A model generated the notes under the pieces. It saw only the letters and a program-made list of their open reading frames with translations, searched no databases and was not told the DNA's origin. A stretch of 64,000 nt of DNA from Acinetobacter modestus (lineage in GTDB: Bacteria; Pseudomonadota; Gammaproteobacteria; Pseudomonadales; Moraxellaceae). The translations under genes were made by a program, and so were the position numbers. The DNA lies in NCBI RefSeq assembly GCF_014636095.1, contig NZ_BMDV01000006.1, positions 1 through 64,000 of the forward strand, in the 5' to 3' direction. This document shows positions 1-10,335 of the stretch, one piece after another. Positions within the stretch are counted from its first letter, which is position 1. Every line of letters starts with the position of its first letter.

Positions 1-299
1 TCCATCTGAGCAGCACCAGTAATCATGTTTTTAACATAATCGGCGTGGCCCGGGCAGTCTACGTGAGCGTAGTGACGGATTGGAGAATCGTATTCTACGT
101 GTGAAGTATTAATTGTAATACCACGTGCTTTTTCTTCAGGAGCTGAGTCGATTTGTGAGTAATCTTTCGCTTCACCGCCGTAAGTTTTTGCACAGATAGT
201 TGCAATCGCAGCAGTTAAAGTTGTTTTACCATGGTCAACGTGACCAATTGTACCCACGTTTACGTGTGGTTTATTACGTTCAAACTTGGCTTTAGCCAT
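1..299 (-). CDS. tuf: Elongation factor Tu, N-terminal part (cut by window edge)
   Basis: EF-Tu brings aminoacyl-tRNA to the ribosome as a GTP complex. The visible part begins [20 protein letters not shown], followed by the P-loop GHVDHGKTT, the switch I region ending [12 protein letters not shown] and the [13 protein letters not shown]3 motif. The reading frame runs off the left edge, so only about the first 99 residues are present. It lies 93 bases downstream of fusA on the same strand, the usual last place in the str operon. Start is the ATG at 299, with a purine-rich AAGGAAGATC just upstream. Confidence 0.97.
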   Translation of the reverse strand, partial: MAKAKFERNKPHVNVGTIGHVDHGKTTLTAAIATICAKTYGGEAKDYSQIDSAPEEKARGITINTSHVEYDSPIRHYAHVDCPGHADYVKNMITGAAQM

Positions 300-392
300 G
301 ATGATCTTCCTTTATAAACTGCTCATGAGGGTCGCCCATGAGCACTTGGTTTTTTAACTAAATTTTAGTTGGGTAATATAGTAATCGAAAGA

Positions 393-2531
393 TTACTCGT
401 CGTCACCTTTTTTACCGCCAGCTTGGAACTTAGCGATGATGCCTTCAGCCACGTTACGTGGAGTTTCAGCATATTTAGCAAATTCCATAGAGTATGTCGC
501 ACGACCTTGAGACATAGAACGCATTTGAGTCGCGTAACCAAACATCTCAGCCAATGGAACTTCTGCTTTAATTGCTTTAGTTCCACCAGGAAGATCGTCC
601 ATACCTTGAACCATACCACGACGACGGTTTAAGTCACCCATGATATCGCCCATGTAGTCTTCTGGAGTTTCTACTTCAACTTTCATGATTGGTTCAAGAA
701 GGATCGGATCAGCTTTCATGAAACCATCACGGAAAGCGTAAGAACCTGCCATTTTGAACGACAATTCGTCAGAGTCGACATCGTGGTAAGAACCGTCGAA
801 TAATGTCGCTTTGATACCCACAACAGGGTAACCAGCCAATACACCATTCTTCATACGTTCTTGAATACCTTTATCAACCGCACCAAAGAATTCTTTAGGT
901 ACTGTACCGCCGACAACTTCTTCAGCGAATTGGTATTCTTTACCAGCTTCTTCAACATCCATAGGTTCTAAACGAACATATACATGACCGAATTTACCTT
1001 TACCACCTGTTTGACGAACAAACTTACCTTCTTGTTCAACAGACTTTTTGATCGTTTCACGGTAAGCAACCATTGGTTTACCAATGTTCGCTTCAACACC
1101 GAATTCACGCTTCATACGGTCAACGATGATGTCAAGGTGAAGTTCACCCATACCAGCAATAATTGTTTGACCAGATTCTTCATCTGTACGAACGCGGAAC
1201 GATGGATCTTCTTTAGCCAAACGACCTAAAGCGATAGACATTTTTTCTTGGTCAGCTTTAGTTTTTGGTTCAACAGCCAATGAAATTACTGGCTCTGGGA
1301 ATTCCATACGTTCAAGTGTAATGATGTTTTTCTCATCACATAATGTATCACCAGTCGTAACGTCTTTAAGACCTACACACGCTGCGATATCACCTGCACG
1401 GATTTCATCAAGATCTTGACGTTCGTTCGCATGCATTTGCACGATACGACCAATACGTTCACGCTTAGATTTAACTGGGTTATAAACTGGATCACCTTGT
1501 TTAAGAACACCAGAATAAACACGTACGAAAGTTAAGTTACCTACGAACTTATCGTTCATGATTTTGAACGCAAGCGCAGAGAACGGTGCTTCGTCAGATG
1601 CTTCACGAGATGCTTTAGTTTCATCTTTATCGTCAAGAATACCTTCGATCGCTTTAACTTCTGTAGGCGATGGTAAGAATTCAATTACAGCATCCAACAT
1701 ACGTTGAACACCTTTGTTTTTGAACGCAGAACCACAAAGCATTACTTGAATTTCAGATGCTAATGTACGAGCACGAAGACCAGCGATGATTTCTTCTTTA
1801 GAAAGATCACCTTCTTCTAGGTACTTGTCCATTAATTCTTCTGAAGCTTCAGCTGCAGCTTCAACCATCTTGGTACGCCATTCTTCAGCAGTATCAACGA
1901 GGTCAGCTGGAATATCGCCGTATTCAAACTTCATACCTTGAGATGCTTCATCCCAGATAATCGCTTTCATCTCGATCAGGTCAACAACACCTGCAAACGT
2001 ATCTTCAGCACCAATTGGCACAACGATAGGTACAGGATTACCACCTAAACGAGTTTTAACTTGTTCAACAGCACGGAAGAAGTTTGCACCTGTACGGTCC
2101 ATCTTGTTCACGAATGCTAAACGAGGCACTTTATATTTGTTTGCTTGACGCCATACAGTTTCAGACTGAGGTTGTACACCACCTACAGCACAGTAAACCA
2201 TGCACGCACCATCAAGAACACGCATAGAACGTTCAACTTCGATCGTGAAGTCTACGTGTCCCGGTGTATCAATTACGTTGATACGGTGTTGTTGAAATTG
2301 GTTACCCATACCAGACCAGAAACAAGTTGTCGCAGCTGAGGTAATTGTAATACCACGCTCTTGTTCTTGTTCCATCCAGTCCATTGTTGCTGCACCGTCA
2401 TGTACTTCACCAATTTTGTGAGATACACCTGTGTAGAACAAAATACGTTCAGTTGTAGTTGTTTTACCTGCGTCAATGTGCGCAGAGATACCGATGTTAC
2501 GGTAATTACTAATTGGGGTTTGGCGAGCCAT
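393..2531 (-). CDS. fusA: Elongation factor G
   Basis: EF-G is the translocation GTPase of translation, also used with RRF in ribosome recycling. The 712-residue length is normal. The P-loop [14 protein letters not shown], switch I with [20 protein letters not shown] and NKMDRTGA motifs are all present, followed by domains II-V. I chose the ATG at 2531 ([12 protein letters not shown]) because the 15 residues added by starting at 2576 are not part of the family. It sits between rpsG and tuf in the str operon. This is the target of fusidic acid. I see no disruption. Confidence 0.98.
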   Translation of the reverse strand: MARQTPISNYRNIGISAHIDAGKTTTTERILFYTGVSHKIGEVHDGAATMDWMEQEQERGITITSAATTCFWSGMGNQFQQHRINVIDTPGHVDFTIEVERSMRVLDGACMVYCAVGGVQPQSETVWRQANKYKVPRLAFVNKMDRTGANFFRAVEQVKTRLGGNPVPIVVPIGAEDTFAGVVDLIEMKAIIWDEASQGMKFEYGDIPADLVDTAEEWRTKMVEAAAEASEELMDKYLEEGDLSKEEIIAGLRARTLASEIQVMLCGSAFKNKGVQRMLDAVIEFLPSPTEVKAIEGILDDKDETKASREASDEAPFSALAFKIMNDKFVGNLTFVRVYSGVLKQGDPVYNPVKSKRERIGRIVQMHANERQDLDEIRAGDIAACVGLKDVTTGDTLCDEKNIITLERMEFPEPVISLAVEPKTKADQEKMSIALGRLAKEDPSFRVRTDEESGQTIIAGMGELHLDIIVDRMKREFGVEANIGKPMVAYRETIKKSVEQEGKFVRQTGGKGKFGHVYVRLEPMDVEEAGKEYQFAEEVVGGTVPKEFFGAVDKGIQERMKNGVLAGYPVVGIKATLFDGSYHDVDSDELSFKMAGSYAFRDGFMKADPILLEPIMKVEVETPEDYMGDIMGDLNRRRGMVQGMDDLPGGTKAIKAEVPLAEMFGYATQMRSMSQGRATYSMEFAKYAETPRNVAEGIIAKFQAGGKKGDDE

Positions 2532-2708
2532 GATGTCTACATTCCTAAATGTTATATTTAAAACAGGACGCATCAATTAAATTGATGCGTACAAATATTC
2601 AAGCAGGCAACTTAAATACCCGCAAAGCCCCCACTTTGGTAAAGAGCGATGTTGAATCGAGCTGCGGTACGCATGAATATTCTCCTGATTAGGGACTGTT
2701 TTATCCGC

Positions 2709-3179
2709 TTAGAAACGGTAGTGAGAGAAGGCTTTGTTGGCTTCAGCCATACGATGCACGTCTTCACGTTTTTTGATCGCTGCACCTTTACCTTCAGCTG
2801 CATCAAGCAACTCACCAGCAAGACGTAAAGCCATCGTTTTTTCAGAACGCTTAGCAGCAGCATCTACTAACCAACGCATAGCCAAGGCAGTACGACGGGA
2901 TGGGCGCACTTCCATAGGTACTTGGTAAGTAGCACCACCAACACGGCGTGCTTTTACTTCAACCATAGGACGAACTTTTTCAAGAGTAGTCTCGAAAAAT
3001 TCAACTGGGTCAACTTTATTTTTTTCTTGAACACGTTCTAAAGCACCGTAAACGATACCTTCAGCAACAGATTTTTTACCATCTTGCATTACGTGGTTCA
3101 TGAATTTAGCGATTGTTTGGCTGCTAAATTTTGGATCTGGAAGGATCTCACGAGCAGCGACTACGCGACGTCTTGGCAT
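2709..3179 (-). CDS. rpsG: 30S ribosomal protein S7
   Basis: S7 is a primary 16S rRNA-binding protein that nucleates assembly of the 30S head and lies at the E site. The 156-residue sequence starts [18 protein letters not shown] and has the family's [16 protein letters not shown] segment, followed by the [16 protein letters not shown] helix. Second gene of the str operon, 173 bases after rpsL and 177 bases before fusA. In E. coli S7 represses translation of its own operon, but I did not identify the corresponding RNA fold here. Confidence 0.98.
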   Translation of the reverse strand: MPRRRVVAAREILPDPKFSSQTIAKFMNHVMQDGKKSVAEGIVYGALERVQEKNKVDPVEFFETTLEKVRPMVEVKARRVGGATYQVPMEVRPSRRTALAMRWLVDAAAKRSEKTMALRLAGELLDAAEGKGAAIKKREDVHRMAEANKAFSHYRF

Positions 3180-3352
3180 TTTAATACACCTAATAATATG
3201 ACACTTCAGGATAATCCAGCAGTTTGTACAAGTGTCATGTACGCTACGCTGGCCTTACTATACGTCGCTTGAATTACAAATCTATGAAGAATTCAAACAA
3301 GCGAAACGCTAAAGGGTTGTGGTGTTAATGTTTTCACATTAACTTCCTAGAA

Positions 3353-3727
3353 TTACTTCTTAGGACGTTTAGCACCGTATTTAGAACGTGACTGGTTACG
3401 ATCTTTAACGCCAGCACAGTCTAAAGAACCACGAACGGTATGGTAACGTACACCTGGTAAGTCTTTAACACGACCACCACGGATAAGCACAACACTGTGC
3501 TCTTGTAAGTTATGACCTTCACCACCGATATAGCTTGATACTTCAAAACCAGAAGTTAAGCGAACACGGCAAACCTTACGCATTGCTGAGTTAGGTTTTT
3601 TAGGAGTAGTCGTATATACACGTGTACATACACCACGACGTTGTGGACAAGCCTTCAACGCAGGAACTTTTGATTTTTCAATCAAAGTTGTACGACCCTT
3701 ACGGATCAACTGATTTGTTGTTGCCAT
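3353..3727 (-). CDS. rpsL: 30S ribosomal protein S12
   Basis: S12 lies at the decoding centre of the 30S subunit and controls accuracy. The protein has 124 residues with the [11 protein letters not shown] motif. Lys43 and Lys88, the two positions most often changed in streptomycin-resistant mutants, are both lysine, so the allele is wild type there. First gene of the str operon, read from a strong promoter at 3791-3819. The upstream sequence GGGAGAATTGCCAA puts a ribosome binding site at normal spacing from the ATG at 3727. Confidence 0.98.
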   Translation of the reverse strand: MATTNQLIRKGRTTLIEKSKVPALKACPQRRGVCTRVYTTTPKKPNSAMRKVCRVRLTSGFEVSSYIGGEGHNLQEHSVVLIRGGRVKDLPGVRYHTVRGSLDCAGVKDRNQSRSKYGAKRPKK

Positions 3728-3790
3728 TTGGCAATTCTCCCGTTATTAAACAACCTTAAAAAGAAAAACACCTCTTTTTAAGGGCACATA

Positions 3791-3819
3791 ATTGTAAGCT
3801 AAGAAGTAAAAATGGTCAA
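3791..3819 (-). promoter_or_regulatory. Sigma-70 type promoter of the str operon
   Basis: On the minus strand a -35 box TTGACC (3814-3819) and a -10 box TACAAT (3791-3796) are separated by 17 bases. It lies 64 bases upstream of rpsL, and nothing else in the gap resembles a promoter as closely. The -35 box is part of the longer inverted repeat at 3811-3849. Confidence 0.75.
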
Positions 3820-3849
3820 CAATGCAAGATAAAGCAACTGTTGACCATT
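3811..3849. repeat. Perfect 11-bp inverted repeat over the str promoter
   Basis: AATGGTCAACA (3811-3821) is repeated inverted as TGTTGACCATT (3839-3849) with 17 bases between. One arm contains the -35 box of the str operon promoter, the other arm lies upstream of it. It could be a binding site for a dimeric regulator, or a hairpin ending transcription toward the EcsC-family gene. No T-run follows closely, which weakens the second idea. Confidence 0.55.
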
Positions 3850-3897
3850 TCTATAATTTTGTTGTTTTATTGATGTCTAAATAACACCAACAAATAA

Positions 3898-5247
3898 TTA
3901 ACTGTGTTTTGTTGATGCAGGCTCTATATCGATTGTTTTTGGTTCTGTAGATAGTTCCGATTCATCGGAAGTGAGTAATTCATTTGATTGCACTTTCAAA
4001 GCAGGTTGCTGTTCAGTATGTTCGTGCTTGACCACATGCTCTGATGCAAGCTGTTGAATACCCTGCTCAACGTTTTCATTCGTCTGAATTTCTTTAGCAG
4101 CATGATCTTTAGATTGCACTGAAACATTGGTAATCACATCATTTTTGCTTTCATCAACACTACTTATTGCATTTGTCGTAGTCTCTGTTGCATTTAACAA
4201 TCGTGAATTTGGCTTTCTTAATAATGCTTCCGCTTTGTAATAGGCTTCTAAAGGTGAAAGATTTTCATTCGGATATTCATTCAAATAAAAACGAGCTGCC
4301 CCGAAAACAGATTGTGCCTTGTGCCCAACATCTTCGAGTAAACGCCAACTATAAAAACCACCTAAAGCAGCACCAGCAACTGGTGTTAATTTACCAATCA
4401 CAGATGCTTGAGGGATATGATTTAACCACCCCCATTTAAACTGCCCTTCCTCATCAACTAACCATTTCTTTACAAGCTCAACATCGTTGCTCGATCCAAG
4501 CAACTGCTGAAACTGTTGTAAGTCATGGGTTTCTAACATCGACTTCAAAGCTTTTAATGCAATCAATAATGTTTGTTTTTCAGCAATAATACCCAAATCA
4601 ATTTCTTTAAAAATAAAGGCAACCACTTCTTGATCTGCCTCATCGGCTAAATCAAATCCATGTGAGCGACCCGTTTGATAAATTGTTCTTAGTGCTAGAA
4701 CAATCGAGGCAGGAATATCAACAGCTGCACCCCAAACTCCTGTAGCACCCGTGATAACCCCTTGTGCAGCGGCTAATAATTTATTTTGTTCGATTAATGC
4801 CTGACTTAAACGTTGAGAACGCCCCGTATCTTGAGTGAGTTCGGTAATATCCTTTACACCTGCTTCTTCCAGAATCTTTTCTGTAAGTGAAGTATTGGAA
4901 CTAAATTCATTCAACCACTGAAATAAATAATCAGAAACTTTTTCGCCCATGTCAGGTGAAATGAAAGATGCAACATTATTTACTTTTGTATAATGGCGAC
5001 CCAAAAGTTGATGGGACAATTTAGGTAACTGTTGACGTAACATATGTTGTGGGCTTTCGTATTGCTCAATCTCAAATGGGCTTTTAAAACGCGCCTTCCC
5101 TTCGATCACATTCGATGAATCTGTAGATCCAGTTGCTAATGTTTTAGGAGCAGTTTGAAGTTTTTGTATTTCTGAACTGAGCTTTTTAGCCACTCCAAAG
5201 GCTTGGGTAAATAAACCTGAAGATTGCTTGTTTTTAGATTTTGTCAT
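3898..5247 (-). CDS. EcsC-family protein
   Basis: This 449-residue protein has an EcsC-like central part, roughly residues 100-330, with hydrophobic glycine and alanine-rich stretches such as GVITGATGVWGAAVDIPASIV and TPVAGAALGGFYSWR. The name comes from a Bacillus ABC-transporter-linked gene, and the biochemical role of the family is not established. The last 110 residues are low complexity, rich in Glu, Gln, Thr and Ser. The start is the ATG at 5247, preceded by AGAGG at 6 bases; the upstream TTG is less likely. It follows no operon partner and is transcribed toward rpsL. Confidence 0.75.
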   Translation of the reverse strand: MTKSKNKQSSGLFTQAFGVAKKLSSEIQKLQTAPKTLATGSTDSSNVIEGKARFKSPFEIEQYESPQHMLRQQLPKLSHQLLGRHYTKVNNVASFISPDMGEKVSDYLFQWLNEFSSNTSLTEKILEEAGVKDITELTQDTGRSQRLSQALIEQNKLLAAAQGVITGATGVWGAAVDIPASIVLALRTIYQTGRSHGFDLADEADQEVVAFIFKEIDLGIIAEKQTLLIALKALKSMLETHDLQQFQQLLGSSNDVELVKKWLVDEEGQFKWGWLNHIPQASVIGKLTPVAGAALGGFYSWRLLEDVGHKAQSVFGAARFYLNEYPNENLSPLEAYYKAEALLRKPNSRLLNATETTTNAISSVDESKNDVITNVSVQSKDHAAKEIQTNENVEQGIQQLASEHVVKHEHTEQQPALKVQSNELLTSDESELSTEPKTIDIEPASTKHS

Positions 5248-5536
5248 CAAGTACCTCTGTTCTATAATCTGTGCATCTCTAGGTAAATACTAGGTTGAAT
5301 GTAAATTTATCTCAACTTTTATCTGTGTTCTTTCATTACCTTTTGTCTCAACTACATTTATATTTACGAATATTTACACAACTAGAAATAGGCATAAAAT
5401 TTGCCATAAGAAATAAAAAACCTTTCTGCTATGATGGTGTCATTCACTCATAAGCCATTTAAATCGTTATTTTCTCCTGATTTGTACTTATAGCGATATG
5501 CACAAGGCTTCGTATTACCATAAAAGGGATCTGTAA

Positions 5537-6766
5537 ATGAAACGTGTTGTAATCACTGGTATGGGCATTAACTCATGTATCGGTAACTCTTTAGAAGATG
5601 TCACTCATTCTTTAAAAAATGGAATCTCAGGAACACGTTTTAATCCAACTTATGCCGAATTAAATTTTAAAAGTCATGTCAGCGCTGCTGCTGAACAGGA
5701 TTTTGATGGTATTGATCGTAAAATCAAGCGTTTTATGGGTGTATGCGCAATGTATGCCTATAACGCAGCGATTGCAGCGGTAGAACATGCGGGTCTAAAA
5801 CAAGAAGATCTAGCAAATAATCCTCGTTATGGTATTGCAGGTGGTAGCGGCGGTAACTCAACTGCATCAGTTGCAGAGATGGTTAAGCTATTAGAAGAAA
5901 AAGGCGCACGTAAAATTGGCCCTTTCTTTGTTCCTCGTAATATGAGTAATACCATTACTGCAAATGTGGGTGTTGCACTAAAACTACAAGGTATTGCTCA
6001 TTCAATTACCAGTGCCTGTGCAACTTCCGCTGATGCAATTGGTTATGCTTACAACTTAATTCAATTAGGTAAGCAAGATCTGATGCTTGCTGGTGGCGGT
6101 GAAGAAGATCACTGGTCGCAAAGCTTACTTTTTGATGCAATGGGTGCATTGTGTTCTAAATATAATGATACTCCCGAATCTGCATCTCGCCCTTACTCAG
6201 CGGATCGTGATGGTTTTGTCATCGCTGGTGGTGGTGGTTTCGTTATTCTTGAATCACTTGAACATGCACAAGCACGTGGTGCGAACATCTTAGCTGAAGT
6301 TGTTGCTTATGCAGCGAACAGCGACGGTGCAGATATGGTTGCACCAAGTGGTGAAGGTGCGACACGTTGTATCATCATGGCATTAGATGAAGCAAAACAG
6401 CATGGTGTAGAACAAATCGATTATGTCAACACACATGGTACATCAACACCAGCAGGTGACGTGACTGAGCTAAAAGCAATGGAGCGCGCATTTGGTGAAG
6501 GACAAGTTCCACCGCTTAGTTCAACTAAATCAATGACGGGTCACAGCTTAGGTGCTGCGGGTGTTCAAGAAGCGATTTATTCTGTATTGATGATGCAAAA
6601 TGACTTTATCGCTCCAAACATCAACGTGACTGAGCTTGATGAAGGCGCACAAGGTTTCGATATTGTACTTGAAAAACGTGATGCAAAACTGAATACTGTG
6701 ATGAGTAACAGTTTTGGCTTTGGCGGTGTAAACGCCTGCCTTATTTTCAAGAAGTGGGATGCATAA
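5537..6766 (+). CDS. fabB: Beta-ketoacyl-ACP synthase I
   Basis: FabB condenses acyl-ACP with malonyl-ACP in fatty-acid elongation and in E. coli is needed for unsaturated fatty acids. The 409 residues carry the thiolase-fold catalytic triad: Cys161 in SACATSA, His300 in NTHGTSTPAGD and His336 in SMTGHSLGAAG, with Lys331 nearby. The tail NSFGFGGVNACLIF is typical. FabB rather than FabF is judged from overall look and the absence of fabF context. The partner FabA is not in this window. hemJ follows after 18 bases and may be cotranscribed. Confidence 0.92.
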   Translation: MKRVVITGMGINSCIGNSLEDVTHSLKNGISGTRFNPTYAELNFKSHVSAAAEQDFDGIDRKIKRFMGVCAMYAYNAAIAAVEHAGLKQEDLANNPRYGIAGGSGGNSTASVAEMVKLLEEKGARKIGPFFVPRNMSNTITANVGVALKLQGIAHSITSACATSADAIGYAYNLIQLGKQDLMLAGGGEEDHWSQSLLFDAMGALCSKYNDTPESASRPYSADRDGFVIAGGGGFVILESLEHAQARGANILAEVVAYAANSDGADMVAPSGEGATRCIIMALDEAKQHGVEQIDYVNTHGTSTPAGDVTELKAMERAFGEGQVPPLSSTKSMTGHSLGAAGVQEAIYSVLMMQNDFIAPNINVTELDEGAQGFDIVLEKRDAKLNTVMSNSFGFGGVNACLIFKKWDA

Positions 6767-6784
6767 TCCCACCTAGGATTATCG

Positions 6785-7237
6785 ATGGATGCACCTTCTG
6801 ATGCTTTCTTATGGGTAAAAGCATTACATATTATTGCCGTGGTTTGCTGGTTCGCTGCATTGTTCTACTTACCCCGGCTTTATGTCTACCATGCTATGAG
6901 TGAAGATGCCGTTAGCCATCAACGCTTTGAGGTGATGGAACGTAAGTTGTATCGAGGAATTATGTGGCCGTCTATGATTGCCACACTCATTACAGCCCAC
7001 TTTCTTGTTGATTGGGGTGATGCAACCCGACACTACCATGAAGCTTTATGGTTCTATCTTAAAGTCGGTATGGTGGGTTTATTGGTCATATACCACTTTG
7101 TTTGCGGTTATTATCGCAAAAAATTGATTGGTAATGCCCATTATAAGTCACACAAGTTTTGGCGTTTTTTTAATGAAATGCCGACTCTCATCCTATTTGC
7201 AGTGGTGATCCTTGTTGTAGTAAAACCTCAGTTCTAA
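6785..7237 (+). CDS. hemJ: Protoporphyrinogen IX oxidase, HemJ type
   Basis: HemJ oxidises protoporphyrinogen IX to protoporphyrin IX in the inner membrane, the next-to-last step of haem synthesis, and replaces HemG or HemY. The 150-residue protein has four predicted membrane helices (about residues 10-30, 57-75, 83-107 and 125-147). The first helix region WVKALHIIAVVCWFAALFYL followed by PRLYVYHA is typical of the family, with a conserved His15. Acinetobacter is one of the genera in which HemJ was first recognised. Its position 18 bases after fabB suggests shared transcription. Confidence 0.88.
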   Translation: MDAPSDAFLWVKALHIIAVVCWFAALFYLPRLYVYHAMSEDAVSHQRFEVMERKLYRGIMWPSMIATLITAHFLVDWGDATRHYHEALWFYLKVGMVGLLVIYHFVCGYYRKKLIGNAHYKSHKFWRFFNEMPTLILFAVVILVVVKPQF

Positions 7238-7250
7238 CTGGGGTTTTTTT
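7222..7250 (+). terminator. Terminator overlapping the end of hemJ
   Basis: AAAACCTCAGT pairs with ACTGGGGTTTT (one G-T pair) around a TCTA loop, followed by a run of T. The hairpin begins inside the last hemJ codons and includes its stop codon, so coding and termination signals are compacted. Confidence 0.8.
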
Positions 7251-7252
7251 CT

Positions 7253-8566
7253 TTACTGGATACTGAGACAACTATCCTGATTCCAATCCACTTTTTTTAA
7301 ATAAGGACTACGTATACAGAGTTTATCTTGGGTTTTATAGAACTCATATCCTTCTTTATTTAAGTTTAATTGCTCAATACTCCACTCATTTCCACTATGC
7401 AACACATTAAATACACGTATCTTGTTATCCAAAAGTCTTGATCTAACAATGTAACCAATAAATGTAGGGCTTCCCATATTTACAAAAATGTTACCTATAG
7501 CGTTTTTAAGCTTAAATACGGTTTGTTTAGCTTGCTCCTGATCCACAATTAAATTGGCTTCTTGCTTAAACCTTAGATACGGAGATTCGGATAATTGAAT
7601 ATAAGGTAAATACTGCTGAGCAAACTGATTCATCGTCATATTCGGTAAGAAAAATAAATTTGATTTTCTAATTAATCGCATAGGTAATGAATTATCTAGC
7701 TCGCTATTATCAGTAAAATCATTTCTTATATAATCTTCATAGCTTGGAAAACTTGTTTTTAAAAGAATTAGCTCCCCTCCAAAGACATTTTTATAAGAAA
7801 GTTGTTGGTCTATCATTGGTGGTATATTGATTGGAGTATTTTTTTCATTCGATAAAAAATGTAGCAATGTAAGCGATGAATCAATCATCCTGTGCAAGAC
7901 CATTTTATAAACTAGATTTGTGGTATTAGCATATTGCAACATCAGATTATCAATGTAATTTTTTAGTGCAGAATTATTTCTATCAAGTGCTAATTTTGAA
8001 ATATAAAGGTAATGTGTACTAAGTGTAGGGGAATAATTAAAAATTGGAGCATTTGCAGGTAAAGCAAGCTGATCATCGCTTTTTTCTTGTAGGCTCTTTA
8101 AATGCCTTTGAATTAGATCTTTATTTTCATCAAAAGCTTTAATTACTTTTTGTTCATTGATTTTTAATATTTCTAAATCAATTCCTTTATCTCTATTCTC
8201 ATTCAAATTCAATAAAAGTTCTTTTGTAACTCCATCAACATCACCACCTACAAAACGATTAGAAATTTTTGATTCCAAAAAATTATAATCACTCCACCCA
8301 CTCAATGGAGACATAAAATAATATGCCCAATATTGATGGTAACGTAATCTCCCCAACAACATAGGATCAATATTTTTTTTAGCATCGCTACCCAAAATTA
8401 AAAAAAATGGATGTTTTTTTAAATTCGGCTGATAATTTTTTTGAATAGAAAGTAGTTCCTTACTAGTACGATTAAGAGTTTGATCCTGTGACAACCAAAC
8501 TAGAATAGTAATTATAAAAAAAATTGAAATTAAAAATATACAGGTGAACTTCTTAAAGCTACTCAA
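7253..8566 (-). CDS. Hypothetical membrane-anchored protein
   Basis: I do not recognise this 437-residue protein. It begins with a basic stretch and one hydrophobic segment (about residues 8-25, FTCIFLISIFFIITILVWL), so it is probably anchored in the inner membrane with the rest in the periplasm. The remainder is polar and rich in Asn, Leu and Lys, with no zinc, nucleotide or catalytic motif that I can see. The gene is visibly more AT-rich than fabB and hemJ beside it. It ends just past the hemJ terminator and is convergent with hemJ. Confidence 0.7.
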   Translation of the reverse strand: MSSFKKFTCIFLISIFFIITILVWLSQDQTLNRTSKELLSIQKNYQPNLKKHPFFLILGSDAKKNIDPMLLGRLRYHQYWAYYFMSPLSGWSDYNFLESKISNRFVGGDVDGVTKELLLNLNENRDKGIDLEILKINEQKVIKAFDENKDLIQRHLKSLQEKSDDQLALPANAPIFNYSPTLSTHYLYISKLALDRNNSALKNYIDNLMLQYANTTNLVYKMVLHRMIDSSLTLLHFLSNEKNTPINIPPMIDQQLSYKNVFGGELILLKTSFPSYEDYIRNDFTDNSELDNSLPMRLIRKSNLFFLPNMTMNQFAQQYLPYIQLSESPYLRFKQEANLIVDQEQAKQTVFKLKNAIGNIFVNMGSPTFIGYIVRSRLLDNKIRVFNVLHSGNEWSIEQLNLNKEGYEFYKTQDKLCIRSPYLKKVDWNQDSCLSIQ

Positions 8567-8639
8567 AATTATTACTCCCTTGTTATAAAAGTTATACTAT
8601 TAAATATAACTCCTCATGAAAATAATAAATTAGATATTT

Positions 8640-9875
8640 CTACCACCTCACTTGATGTCGCCCCTTAAATTTTGCTTGATATAGAGCAGAATCTGCTGCT
8701 TTGATTAAATCTTCTGCCTGCATCGATTTCAATGGAATACAACTAGCAACACCGATACTGACTGAAATATTTTTTGCAACTAAAGAACCTTGATGCGGTA
8801 TTGCAGCTTTATCAACTATTTTTAATATTTTTTCAGCAATATGGATTGCACCATGTAATCCTGTATTCGGTAGCAAAACTATAAACTCTTCCCCACCATA
8901 ACGAGCGACTAAGTCAGCAGGACGAACCACGGCAGAACACAATGCCAAACTCACTTTTTTGATACACTCGTCTCCAGCCAAATGCCCATAGGTATCGTTA
9001 TAGAACTTAAAATAATCAATATCGATAAAAATGACAGATAAGCTTGTTTTGTCTCGTAGGCTACGCATCCATTCTTGTAGAAAAATCTGATCAAAATAAC
9101 GGCGATTCACTAACCCAGATAAACCATCAATTTGAGCAAGTAATGAAAGTTCATTATTCAGTTCCTCCTGTGCCCCAACCTGCTGTAAAAGTACAACTTG
9201 ATGCAAAAACAATAATTTGTCCTGCCTTTCCATCAATAGAGAAATCGTTCCGCAAACAATTACTGTTGGCAAAAAATAAAGGAAAACATAAAGATCATAA
9301 GAATTTAAGGTTTTATATGCTGTCAGCCAAGCAAGAAAGCCACCCATGACACAAGAAAACATAGATACCATTGCTGTTAAGCGTAAAGCCAGCATATCGA
9401 TTACAACGATCATAATGGTTGCACCCATATGATATTGTATAAGTTGAATATTTTTAAGTGACAAAGCGATATACAATTTATCCCACAGCACAACAATAAT
9501 TAACAATCCTAACCAAAGCTGAAAACTTGATGCCAGTTTAGGGATATGTGCAAACACGACACCCGTAAATAAAATAATTGCACAAAGAAAAAAGTGATTG
9601 TCCCAAATTATATGGTCGTGACCCTGTAAATTTCGACTGTAAAAAACGTGTGCAATCGTCATTTCTCCAATCAGCATACATAACAGTAGTGGCCAGCCAA
9701 ATTTTGCAATAGTTGTAAATTGTTTTTGTCGTTCAACTAAAAAGAAAGCGCGTAATTCTTTAGGTAAAAAAATTAAAAACGGAGATCTACTCAAAACTAA
9801 TTGTGCATCTGTCAAAGTTTGTTGCTTTAACGCGGTATGAATGGAATTCTGATCCTTCCGAGCTAAAATACTCAT
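8640..9875 (-). CDS. Membrane diguanylate cyclase (GGDEF protein)
   Basis: Makes cyclic di-GMP from two GTP. The 411-residue protein has about six N-terminal membrane helices (residues 58-215), a short coiled linker (218-245) and a C-terminal GGDEF domain. The active-site motif is GGEEF at 327-331 (RYGGEEFIVLL), and the inhibitory RxxD site RPAD is intact at 318-321, so product inhibition is expected. The DIDYFKFYNDTYGH metal-binding segment is complete. The signal sensed by the membrane part is unknown. Monocistronic in appearance. Confidence 0.93.
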   Translation of the reverse strand: MSILARKDQNSIHTALKQQTLTDAQLVLSRSPFLIFLPKELRAFFLVERQKQFTTIAKFGWPLLLCMLIGEMTIAHVFYSRNLQGHDHIIWDNHFFLCAIILFTGVVFAHIPKLASSFQLWLGLLIIVVLWDKLYIALSLKNIQLIQYHMGATIMIVVIDMLALRLTAMVSMFSCVMGGFLAWLTAYKTLNSYDLYVFLYFLPTVIVCGTISLLMERQDKLLFLHQVVLLQQVGAQEELNNELSLLAQIDGLSGLVNRRYFDQIFLQEWMRSLRDKTSLSVIFIDIDYFKFYNDTYGHLAGDECIKKVSLALCSAVVRPADLVARYGGEEFIVLLPNTGLHGAIHIAEKILKIVDKAAIPHQGSLVAKNISVSIGVASCIPLKSMQAEDLIKAADSALYQAKFKGRHQVRW

Positions 9876-10335
9876 GTTAATATCCTGATTTTATTAGAAT
9901 CAATCCGATTCAGCATAGGTATCTTAAAAACTTAATATTGACTTATCTCTCCATCACAACCGATCACAGTTTAGTTTTGAAGCCCCTAACGTAAAAATAG
10001 ACACTCAATTATTTTTATCGAAATATTAAGCATTTTTACAAATAAGTGTTAATTATTAGGCATTTTTAACAATCTTTCAATCAATAGTCGAATTTTCAAT
10101 AACAATTACAACTATTCAAGACCATGTTTTTTAAGAAAAAATAGATGATAAAATTACTATTAATATGATTATAAAGAAAAAAATGTAATAAATTTCATCT
10201 TAAATTTTAATGAACTAAAATCAATAAATTGAATCACATCACAACAATTACAAAACTAAGCTCAATCAAAAATTGGTTTTCTAATTAAACTATTTGCTAT
10301 GGTATTAAACAAATCATGAATTGAATTTGAATCAG
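9876..10335. other. AT-rich gap with no gene seen
   Basis: About 460 bases between the divergent GGDEF gene and the HELAH protein gene. It is very AT-rich with scattered A and T runs. I see no tRNA, small RNA fold or credible reading frame. It must hold the two divergent promoters, but none stands out enough to place. Confidence 0.6.

Noticed and set aside
369..632. Plus-strand frame opposite fusA
   Set aside because: Shadow of a highly conserved gene, no ribosome binding site. The same holds for other antisense frames in fusA.
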